A stretch of 64,000 nucleotides of DNA from Oligoflexia bacterium (GTDB lineage: Bacteria; Bdellovibrionota; Bdellovibrionia; JABDDW01), in assembly GCA_016715815.1 (NCBI GenBank), contig JADJXN010000014.1, positions 268,012-332,011 on the forward strand, given 5' to 3'. The translations under genes and the position numbers were made by a program. The notes below the pieces were generated by a model that ran no database searches, was not told the origin of the DNA, and worked only from the letters and a program-made list of their open reading frames with translations. Shown in pieces: positions 57,448 through 64,000 of the stretch; position 1 is the stretch's first letter; each line of letters begins with the position of its first letter.

Positions 57448-57826
57448 ATGGTTTCAATAAAAAGAGTTTCAATTGCACTTTGTCTCGCTTTGCTGGTTAC
57501 TGCATGCACCGGGGAAGAACCTGCCCCATGGGAGAATTAACTCAAGCCTGGGCGCTGTGCTGGTGGATGGAACGATCTACCTTCATCCACCTGCCACCCG
57601 TCACGGGCTATACCCTTATCCAGAAGAAATGCGCCACGGCGTATGGTCTGTCAGCAAAAGCATGGCCGGGGCGCTGGCATTATTCTATTTGGAGGAGCGG
57701 TACGATGTGGAGGTAATGGAATTTGCTGGCCGGCTGTTTCTGGTTCTTATGGGTAGCTTGTGCAAACGGCCCCGGCCGGGGTCGGAAAAGCGTTGCCAAT
57801 CACATCGTTTCAAGGGCGATCGTTAG
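57448..57826 (+). pseudogene. Remnant of a third serine hydrolase lipoprotein
   Basis: The first 30 residues form a lipoprotein signal (ALLVTACTGEE) and then stop; the next frame carries LGAVLVDGTIYLHPP and VWSVSKSMAGALALFYLEER, where SVSK fits the SxxK site. The rest of the enzyme is missing and the sequence loses sense after about 57,730. It is a degraded copy in the tandem array. Confidence 0.6.
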
Positions 57827-57828
57827 CC

Positions 57829-58662
57829 TCAGGCATCTCTGTAAGTGTCCGTACGTTCGAACACACCCGTAACGTACGTCGTCCGTTTTTCCTCCATGTT
57901 TCGCTTACCATTCGCCTTCTTCAACTCAAATGCCTTTTCTACAAGAATGTCCATGCCCACAGCGAACCCGTTTTTCTCGACCGGCAAAGCTGTGCTATGG
58001 CTACCAGCGTTGAGGCCTTCGATCCACGATATCTCTCTGAAGCCGCTTTCGATGACCAATTGACGCAATTCATCCGGAGGTATGAGGAACGCCAGATCTG
58101 GACTGCTCGCCCATATCACGGGATAGTGCAAGGTTGGTACGGGCCCTTGCATCAGAGAAAAGAGTGCTAGCCGCCCGTTTGGTCGTAGAACCCGGTGCAT
58201 TTCGCCAAATAGACGTTTTTTGTCTTCAATATTCATCAGCACATTCTGCGTCCAAACCAGGTCGAATGAGGCATTCTCAAAGGGCAGATCCAGGGCGTTA
58301 CCGTGTTGGAAAGAAATCTTGTCACTCAATCCCAAACGGGCAGTCAGCAATTCCGCAGCATGACAAAATGTTTCTGTCAGTTCAATCCCGGTTACATGAC
58401 ATCCGTATTCAGTCGCCAGGATGCGGGCAGGTCCGCCAATACCACAACCCACATCAAGCAACTCAATTCCCTCGTGCAGTTCCACCAGTTGTGCCAGCCG
58501 CATGGTCGCAGCCAAACCCCCACTGTGAAACTGATCAAAAGGAGAAAGATCATCCTGCGTTAAATTATCAACGTCCTTACCGATATTCTGCAAAGCTGTC
58601 AGAATCTTCTCGGCCAGGTCTGCCTGGCCATAGTGCTGGTTAACTGCATTCGGATATTCCAT
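57829..58662 (-). CDS. SAM-dependent methyltransferase (type 11)
   Basis: A 277-residue class I methyltransferase: LLDVGCGIGGPARILA (SAM motif I, about 68-83), FDLVWTQNVLMNIED (motif II region) and LRPNGRLALFSLMQG (post-motif). The N-terminal NQHYGQADLAEKIL resembles sarcosine/dimethylglycine-type N-methyltransferases. The substrate is unknown. It lies last in a minus-strand run with the SnoaL-like and YdhR-like genes, 193 bases after the former. Confidence 0.85.
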   Translation of the reverse strand: MEYPNAVNQHYGQADLAEKILTALQNIGKDVDNLTQDDLSPFDQFHSGGLAATMRLAQLVELHEGIELLDVGCGIGGPARILATEYGCHVTGIELTETFCHAAELLTARLGLSDKISFQHGNALDLPFENASFDLVWTQNVLMNIEDKKRLFGEMHRVLRPNGRLALFSLMQGPVPTLHYPVIWASSPDLAFLIPPDELRQLVIESGFREISWIEGLNAGSHSTALPVEKNGFAVGMDILVEKAFELKKANGKRNMEEKRTTYVTGVFERTDTYRDA

Positions 58663-58855
58663 TACTGTATTCCCTTCTTTTTCAGCCTCAACAAGAAGTG
58701 CAAACAGGTTGCTGGCGGTGCTGACCAGCCTGACGTTTGATTGAGCGGCAGGCGAAATGAGGCCCCAATTTTGGATTGCCGAAAATCAGGAGAACACCGA
58801 ATCTCGCCTGTCTGTTTAACCTGGTATTGGTCCGAATCCGGATTCCTGTGCCAAT

Positions 58856-59266
58856 TCACGCCATCGCGCCAATCTGGTACAGCAAACTCGCGCTGTCCAG
58901 AATTCCCCAACGCTCCACAATCTTACCTTCAGCCAGCCGGAAAATATCGATACCGCTGAAAACCACCTGCTTACCGCTGGGTGGATGCCCCATGTACCCC
59001 CCCGTGTCTGTGCCGGAGAATGTGAAGTAGGCCACAACCTTATCCTCATCCACCAATATTTCATGGATGGCGATTTCAACCTCAGGCAAGAAAGCGCGGA
59101 ACCCGGCAACAAGCAGCCTGACCCCTGCCGGCCCGTGAACATCCCGGCGGGAGAGATGATGTATGTGCGCGTCAGCAACCATCTCTCCCAGGGAGTCTAG
59201 ATTCCCCTTCTCCCAGACCTCTGTCAGAAAACGGAGAACGATCATTTTATTGGTCTGTGTGGTCAT
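58856..59266 (-). CDS. SnoaL-like/ester cyclase family protein
   Basis: A 136-residue protein of the SnoaL-like (NTF2-fold) family: FLTEVWEKGNLDSLGEMV, HHLSRRDVHGPAG, and YMGHPPSGKQVVFSGIDIFR followed by GKIVERWGILD. Members include polyketide cyclases and many uncharacterised isomerase-like proteins. It starts 20 bases after the YdhR-like gene, so the two are probably co-transcribed. Confidence 0.85.
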   Translation of the reverse strand: MTTQTNKMIVLRFLTEVWEKGNLDSLGEMVADAHIHHLSRRDVHGPAGVRLLVAGFRAFLPEVEIAIHEILVDEDKVVAYFTFSGTDTGGYMGHPPSGKQVVFSGIDIFRLAEGKIVERWGILDSASLLYQIGAMA

Positions 59267-59286
59267 GGTCAGGTTCTGCGCACAAA

Positions 59287-59613
59287 TCAGCCAGCGATGG
59301 CTGCACCTACTGGCCCCCGCGTCACTTCACTCACCCCTTCCATCACCTCAAACTGCTTCACACTGAAGTCGCTCAGGGCCGGATTGCTGACAATACCCGC
59401 CACAATCTCACTATTCAAGTAAGCCTCCAGCGAGGCTCCATCCGCAAACAGATAAATGCCACCTGATTCTTGTTCGGCTTCATTCATCAACCACACCTTC
59501 CACAACACACCCGGTACAGCCGCAATTGGCTGGGCCAGAGGCTCTACCGCTGCTTCATACTGCTCACGGGCTACATGGAACTTAAAATTGATCTGCAAAA
59601 TTTTCTGAGACAT
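59287..59613 (-). CDS. YdhR-family putative monooxygenase
   Basis: A 108-residue protein of the YdhR family (dimeric alpha-beta barrel): ILQINFKFHVAREQYEAAV, PGVLWKVWLMNEAEQESGG, IYLFADGASLEAYL and FSVKQFEVME. The family is thought to include small cofactor-free monooxygenases. A good AAGGAG precedes the ATG. It is divergent from the SARP gene with 115 bases between. Confidence 0.85.
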   Translation of the reverse strand: MSQKILQINFKFHVAREQYEAAVEPLAQPIAAVPGVLWKVWLMNEAEQESGGIYLFADGASLEAYLNSEIVAGIVSNPALSDFSVKQFEVMEGVSEVTRGPVGAAIAG

Positions 59614-59665
59614 GGTTTTCTCCTTGTGGCGTAACGGCTTCTGGTTACATATGTTAAAAACAATC

Positions 59666-59709
59666 TGCCAACATCATGCCACCCAGCCGTTTCCACGCCG
59701 TTTCCAATT
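59666..59709. promoter_or_regulatory. Four 11-bp direct repeats, candidate SARP operator (locus B)
   Basis: Read on the minus strand the element is GGAAACG-gcgt spaced repeats: GGAAACG, GGAAACG, GGTGGCA, GTTGGCA, each seven bases after a 4-bp spacer. The heptamer GGAAACG is close to TGAAACG of locus A. The array ends five bases before the -10 box of the SARP gene and also covers a possible -35 of the YdhR-like gene. Confidence 0.6.
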
Positions 59710-59713
59710 CAGT

Positions 59714-59719
59714 TATACT
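59714..59719 (+). promoter_or_regulatory. -10 box TATACT before the SARP gene
   Basis: TATACT ends nine bases before the ATG at 59,729, implying a very short leader or none. The -35 position is occupied by the 11-bp repeats, which would suit an activator-dependent promoter. Confidence 0.45.
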
Positions 59720-59728
59720 TTGGAAACC

Positions 59729-62700
59729 ATGCTTCGTTTACAGATTCAACTTTTGGGCACATTTCAGGTCCTGCAAAACGGCCGTTCCCTCACCGGCTTC
59801 CGCACCGACAAAATTCGGGCGTTGCTGGCTTACCTGGCCGTGGAATCTGATCGTCCACACCGGCGCGACACGCTGGCGGCTCTATTTTGGCCAGACATGG
59901 ACGACCAGAAGGCTCGCTACAACCTGCGCCTCTCCTTGCACCGGCTGCGCCAGACGCTGGGTGACGACGCCCTGGCACTCCAAGTGGATCAGCAGAGTGC
60001 CCAGTTTGACACAACCCAATCCTGGGTGGATGTGTTGGCGTTCGAGCAGATGACAACGGCCGTTTCTACTCATGCCCACCCCCAACTGCAAACCTGCGCC
60101 ACCTGCATGGCCCGACTAGAAACGGCCGTTGCGCACTATCACGGCGATTTTCTACCCGGCTTTTTCCTGACCGACGACCTTCCCTTTGCCGAGTGGGTGA
60201 CGACCCAACGCGAACGACTGCACCAGAAAGTCCTACAAGCGCTTGATTGGCTGATAGCGTTCTATCGGTACAGTGGACGCCTGACGCAGACTATTCCTTA
60301 TGCCCGGCGGCAGCTTGAATTGGAGCCGTGGCGCGAATCGGCGCATCGGCAGATGATGCAGGCACTGGCTGTGACAGGTCAGCCTGCCGCCGCCCTTCGC
60401 CAATATGAAACCTGCTGCCGAATCCTGCGCGACGAGTTGGGCATTGAGCCGGCGGCAGAAACGACTGCGTTGTACAACCAAATAAGAAGCGACAGGATGA
60501 CATGGCAGCAGAGTGGTACCGTACATGAAACACAGATCGACACCCTGTTACCCCATCGCCTGCCCACCTTATTAGCCGCCCCCTTCATTGGTCGCCAGGA
60601 AGAGTTGAACATGCTGAACAGTCTTCTGCCCAAGCCGGAAGTGCGGTTGGTGACGATTGTTGGGGCGGGGGGCATGGGTAAAACACGCCTGGCGCAGACC
60701 TGCCTGGAAACCCAATTCAACCACTTTGCGCAGGGTGTTTATTTTGTGCCGCTAACGTCCGTTACCAACGCCAACCTGATTCTGCCAGCCATCGCCAAAA
60801 CCCTCAATTTTACCCCCGATCCGAGCGATACCACCCGCTCTGTCGACCAGCAGCTGCTCGATTATTTGCAGCCCCGGCAGATTCTTCTGCTGCTGGACAA
60901 TTTTGAACAGCTTCTGGACAACGAACAGGGGCAGACCAGCACGGCCGTCTTGCACAAACTCCTTCAGCACAGCCTCGAAATCAAGCTGCTCATCACCTCG
61001 CGCGAACGGCTGCACATCCAGGCCGAACATGTGCTGCCTTTAGGTGGGCTGCCCTGTCCGGCAGTTAATGAACGCGATATCGGCAGCTACTCGTCCGTGC
61101 AGCTTTTCCAGCAAAGCGCCCGCCGTTTGCAGTCAGATTTTGCCCTGACGCCAGACGACATTCCCCACCTGATCGTCATTTGCCGCCTCCTGGAAGGCAT
61201 GCCGTTAGGATTGGAATTAGCCGCCACCTGGATAGATTTGCTCCCACTGGCTGAAATTGCTGCTGAGATCCAAAACAGCATCGATTTTTTGGCGACCGAC
61301 GTACGTGACTGGCCCAATCGTCACCGCAGCTTGCGGGCTGTGTTCGATACCTCTTGGGCACGATTAAGCCTACTGGAGCAGGACTTATTCCCACCGCTTT
61401 CCCTGTTTCGAGACGGTTTTACCAGAGCGGCCGTTCAGGCTGTCGTTGGCGGCGGTCAGAAGCACACAGACGTTTTGCGTTTGCTTTCATCTCTCGTGAG
61501 TAAATCGCTGCTGCATTACGACCGGCTGGCCGACCGCTACAGCCTGCATGAATTGCTGCGGCAGTATAGTGCCGAAAAGTTGACGGACGAGGAGGCACGG
61601 GAACGACACGGCCAATACTACTGCAGCTGGTTGGCCGACCAGACCGCGGCGCTCAAAGGCGATCGGCAAAAAGTGACGCTGGCCGCTATTGAAGCGGACA
61701 TGGATAACATTCGGGCCGCCTGGAATTGGGCTGTTGATCGCCAAGACCTGGCGCTGTTGTCTGCAGCGGCCTTTAGTCTGGGAACGTTTCTCTACCGCCA
61801 GGGCCGCCATCAGGAAGGACAAATCCTGTTTAGCCAGACCGTTGCGGCATTCGCTGGAAATGCCCCCACAGATCATCAAATAGCCCTGGCGCGTTTGTTA
61901 TATTGGCAGGGGATGTTTGAACCAGTGGCGGCAACTAGACAGGATTTACTCAAGTCGGCGTTGGCTATTTTGGAAACGATCGTACCCGACCAGACCCAAC
62001 GCACCGGACAAGCGGCCATTTTGCTGGAATTAGGCATAGTGGCTTACGGGCAGGGGCAGCATGAACCAGCCGAACGCTATTTTGAGCAGAGCCTGGTTCG
62101 CTGCCGTCTGGCGGGTGATCGCTGGGGCGAAGCTAGTGTGTTGTGTGAAATGGGGGTCAATGCCTGGATCAGAGGTGAATATGACCATGCTGCCCTGCGG
62201 TATGGTCAAAGTCTAGCGATTCGTGAGGCGCTGCAAGACCATGTGGGTATGGCCGTGGCGCTAGAAGGGTTGGCGGGGACGGCTATGACTGCCAAGGAAG
62301 GAGCGCAGGCGATTGCTTATACGCGGCAAAGTTTAGAGATTTACCGTCAGTTAGAAGATCGGGTCGGTATGGCCGTGCTGCAAGCAGAACTTGGTCACAA
62401 AAACTGGTATCAACACCTGACTGGGATAGAACTGATAGAGGACAGCCTGCGCATATTTGCCGACTTGGGCACACGCCGCCACCTGGCCCACTGGACAGTC
62501 ATTCTGGGAAGCAAGAAGGCGGATGTTGATATTGATGCCGGAGAGAAACTAGCCCACGATGGGCTGGCGCTGTGCCAGGCGATTGGCTATCAGCGCGGTG
62601 TCGCCCTCGCTTATGGGGTCTTGAGCCGGGCGGCATGGATGAGGGAAGATTACGACCGTGCCCAGGAATTGGCCCGAATTTACTTGCGCATAGCGGAAGA

Positions 62701-63085
62701 GCTGTCTATATCGCTGGAACGATCTGAAGCCCTCACAATGTCTGCGTGGGCATATATGGGCGTTGGCCAGTGGGAAAAGGCCGAAAGCCTGGTATGCGAG
62801 GTTTTGCGAATTTCTAATCTATGGCAAGAGGCATGTCTGAATCTAGCCGCTATCCTCCTGGCGCACCATTTCCCCGCCCAGTCTGACCGGGCTTGGCAGG
62901 TGCTGGGGTATGGTGAATCCCGATACGCCCGTCATCGAGGTGCGGTATCTCAGCAAATGATCAGCCGTTTCATGCCCGCAGCCATGAAAGCTGTGCCACC
63001 GCTGCGAGTCAACCGGTTAAAGCAAGAGGGGCAACTGTTTGCCAGAGAAGCCATTTTCCTTGACCTACTGGCGGCGCTGGCTTGA
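59729..63085 (+). CDS. SARP/BTAD-STAND-TPR transcriptional regulator (intact)
   Basis: An intact 1,118-residue regulator. N-terminal winged helix (LRLQIQLLGTFQVLQNG, KARYNLRLSLHRLRQTLGDD), BTAD domain (to about 265, RQLELEPWRESAHRQMM), NB-ARC/STAND ATPase with Walker A VGAGGMGKTRLAQ (about 312-324), Walker B LLLLDNFEQLL, ITSRERL and GMPLGLELAATW, then TPR repeats (about 690-1,080). The ATG at 59,729 starts the canonical domain; an in-frame start at 59,612 would overlap the YdhR gene region. It probably activates the divergent ydhR-snoaL-methyltransferase genes after sensing a ligand or protein through TPR. Confidence 0.9.
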   Translation: MLRLQIQLLGTFQVLQNGRSLTGFRTDKIRALLAYLAVESDRPHRRDTLAALFWPDMDDQKARYNLRLSLHRLRQTLGDDALALQVDQQSAQFDTTQSWVDVLAFEQMTTAVSTHAHPQLQTCATCMARLETAVAHYHGDFLPGFFLTDDLPFAEWVTTQRERLHQKVLQALDWLIAFYRYSGRLTQTIPYARRQLELEPWRESAHRQMMQALAVTGQPAAALRQYETCCRILRDELGIEPAAETTALYNQIRSDRMTWQQSGTVHETQIDTLLPHRLPTLLAAPFIGRQEELNMLNSLLPKPEVRLVTIVGAGGMGKTRLAQTCLETQFNHFAQGVYFVPLTSVTNANLILPAIAKTLNFTPDPSDTTRSVDQQLLDYLQPRQILLLLDNFEQLLDNEQGQTSTAVLHKLLQHSLEIKLLITSRERLHIQAEHVLPLGGLPCPAVNERDIGSYSSVQLFQQSARRLQSDFALTPDDIPHLIVICRLLEGMPLGLELAATWIDLLPLAEIAAEIQNSIDFLATDVRDWPNRHRSLRAVFDTSWARLSLLEQDLFPPLSLFRDGFTRAAVQAVVGGGQKHTDVLRLLSSLVSKSLLHYDRLADRYSLHELLRQYSAEKLTDEEARERHGQYYCSWLADQTAALKGDRQKVTLAAIEADMDNIRAAWNWAVDRQDLALLSAAAFSLGTFLYRQGRHQEGQILFSQTVAAFAGNAPTDHQIALARLLYWQGMFEPVAATRQDLLKSALAILETIVPDQTQRTGQAAILLELGIVAYGQGQHEPAERYFEQSLVRCRLAGDRWGEASVLCEMGVNAWIRGEYDHAALRYGQSLAIREALQDHVGMAVALEGLAGTAMTAKEGAQAIAYTRQSLEIYRQLEDRVGMAVLQAELGHKNWYQHLTGIELIEDSLRIFADLGTRRHLAHWTVILGSKKADVDIDAGEKLAHDGLALCQAIGYQRGVALAYGVLSRAAWMREDYDRAQELARIYLRIAEELSISLERSEALTMSAWAYMGVGQWEKAESLVCEVLRISNLWQEACLNLAAILLAHHFPAQSDRAWQVLGYGESRYARHRGAVSQQMISRFMPAAMKAVPPLRVNRLKQEGQLFAREAIFLDLLAALA

Positions 63086-63154
63086 AACGAAGTGTATTGC
63101 GCCAGGGTGATGTCTGGTACCTTCGTGGCCTCTCCCTGGGGATAGGCGACTATT

Positions 63155-63328
63155 GATCTGGTACTCAGTGGCTGGACGCCTGGTCAGGTGGGCGTTTCTG
63201 CCCAGGAAGGCGCAACCTGGTGGGTTGTAAGCCTGGACCACTGGCGCTACGGCTGGGATGCCGGCGACAAGCCCTGGCCGCTGGCAGAAATGCGGGCGCG
63301 CATTCAGCAGGGGTCGCCGCGCCTGTGA
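63155..63328 (+). pseudogene. C-terminal remnant of an unidentified gene
   Basis: An open stretch without start codon reads LVLSGWTPGQVGVSAQEG, TWWVVSLDHWRYGWDAGD and ends RARIQQGSPRL. It is protein-like (tryptophan-rich, ordinary codon use) but too short to identify. It lies between the SARP gene and the convergent acetyltransferase. Confidence 0.35.
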
Positions 63329-63367
63329 AGCCAGAAGCGGAAAGAGGCCGCGCACCCCGCGATTAAC

Positions 63368-64000
63368 TCAGTGGTCCTTTCTCCACGTAAATGGGGTCGT
63401 GTATGTTAGCAGTTGAAAACCCCGTTTCTCCAAAATAGGACGGCTCATATCGCTGGCATCCACGGTAAGGAAGCGATAACCGCGCCGGAGCGCTTCCTGG
63501 AGCGCGAACGGCGACGACAGCCGTATACAAACCCATTTTGCGGTATTCCTTTAGCGTCGCTCCGCCCCACAGCCCGGCAAACTGGCTTTCCGGCGGAAAG
63601 GAAATCCAGGCGGCGCAGGCGGGGACAGATCCACATAGGCCGCGTAGATGCGCCAATAATCTGGCTGGGCGGCGATATTTTCGTTGATTTGCTTGGTGAG
63701 CCAGCCGAAATCTTCACCGTAAACGGCCGTTTGAATATCAGCCACCTCGCGGAATTGTCCCGCAGCCGTAATCTGGCGCACATCGGCCGTTACCGGCTGT
63801 AAATAAATGTCGGGGCAGTTTTCCAAATCGAGAACAAGCAATGCTTCCCGTTCACTTGCTGCAAAGCCATGGGCGATCAGCCGCTGCGGCAAATCTGGCG
63901 GCGTGTCATGGTCGTAAGTTTTCCATTCTAATCCTGAGCCGTTGACGTGCTCTTTGTACCAGCGAAGTTGCTCCTGAATTACCTGGTCGGCATTGGCGGC
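63368..64000 (-). CDS. GNAT-family acetyltransferase, frameshifted and cut by window edge
   Basis: The minus strand is open from the right window edge (NADQVIQEQLRWYKEHVNGS, then LVLDLENCPDIYL) and runs, after frame changes near 63,620 and 63,510, into the acetyl-CoA region WGGATLKEYRKMGLYTAVVA and the end TVDASDMSRPILEKRGFQLL with a stop at 63,368. The pattern GxATLxxYRxxGLYTAL is that of small N-acetyltransferases. The start lies outside. The substrate is unknown. Confidence 0.7.

Larger units (their letters stand above)
41632..63727. repeat. Dispersed palindrome ACGGCCGT (about twenty copies)
   Basis: The self-complementary octamer ACGGCCGT, usually within AACGGCCGTT, occurs about twenty times in the GC-rich half, for example at 41,632, 43,955, 45,842, 46,931, 47,275, 47,700, 48,389, 51,358, 52,745, 56,640, 59,779, 60,057, 60,121 and 63,720. 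I found none in the AT-rich half. It is read in more than one frame (Thr-Ala-Val, Asn-Gly-Arg), so it is not a codon-usage by-product of one peptide motif. Confidence 0.8.

Noticed and set aside
57829..59613. A complete secondary-metabolite cluster
   Set aside because: Only tailoring-type enzymes are present; no synthase or core biosynthetic gene is seen in the window.
40142..64000. Right half as a horizontally acquired island of the AT-rich genome
   Set aside because: No integrase, tRNA, IS or flanking repeats; both sides are cut mid-gene; an entire foreign style including the ACGGCCGT palindrome continues to the window edge.

Overview
The window is two unrelated genomes joined end to end. 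Bases 1 to about 40,141 are AT-rich (roughly one third G+C by eye), densely packed and coding, with intact housekeeping genes (ppk1, serA, fumC, prc, yebC, rsmJ, dps) and many small signal-peptide proteins. The gene set and style suggest a Gram-negative predator-like lineage of the Bdellovibrionota (an inference from recall, not a database result). Bases 40,141 to 64,000 are GC-rich, full of the palindrome ACGGCCGT, and carry SARP/BTAD-STAND-TPR and MalT-like LuxR regulators, class C beta-lactamase-like serine hydrolases and giant repeat-domain surface proteins. That combination suggests a Chloroflexota bacterium of the Anaerolineae/Caldilineae type (inference). The join cuts genes on both sides, so an assembly chimera from a mixed community is the simplest reading.

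Left part. 1-2,168: polyphosphate kinase end and a thioredoxin-fold/TPR protein split by a frameshift that sits exactly on a classical -1 slippery heptamer. 2,172-7,098: acyl-adenylating enzyme, SerA, a frameshifted fatty acid hydroxylase, an FAD-linked oxidase. 7,233-12,135: AmpG, ChaN-like and SrkA-like proteins, a TIM-barrel lipoprotein and two small secreted proteins. 12,137-15,195: an ABC ATPase and a double-domain permease. 15,256-21,976: FumC, a HAD-like protein, Prc, a 2H phosphoesterase with a Q/N-rich tail, a radical SAM protein, YebC. 22,106-25,871: an RNA-modification island (MnmD-like, TrhO, a methyltransferase, RsmJ). 25,992-31,839: Dps, an MFS transporter, an amino acid oxidase-like enzyme, a glycosyltransferase and a CBS protein, with a 37-bp repeat present twice. 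31,929-39,964: small secreted proteins, a P-type Ca2+-ATPase-like pump, a secretome cluster (glutaminase-like protein, two barrel-like proteins, a matrixin), a DUF1761 protein and a second TIM-barrel lipoprotein. Five genes in this half carry one apparent frameshift each.

Right part. 40,142-45,897: one giant secreted protein with BNR, Ig/FN3, carboxypeptidase-regulatory and propeller-like modules, broken by many frameshifts. 45,930-46,465: a subtilase remnant and a small conserved protein. 46,657-50,276: a SARP-STAND-TPR regulator with about ten frameshifts. 50,754-54,933: a MalT-like LuxR regulator, two very small proteins and a DUF4386 membrane protein. 55,051-57,826: three serine hydrolase genes in tandem, the last a remnant. 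57,829-63,085: a methyltransferase, a SnoaL-like protein and a YdhR-like protein divergent from an intact SARP-STAND-TPR regulator. 63,368-64,000: a partial GNAT acetyltransferase.

The most interesting pattern is shared by the two SARP loci. In each, the regulator is divergent from a small gene and the intergenic space holds four 11-bp direct repeats (a heptamer plus 4-bp spacer), the geometry known for SARP operators. This suggests a self-contained regulator/target module, with the ydhR-snoaL-methyltransferase genes as a candidate controlled operon.
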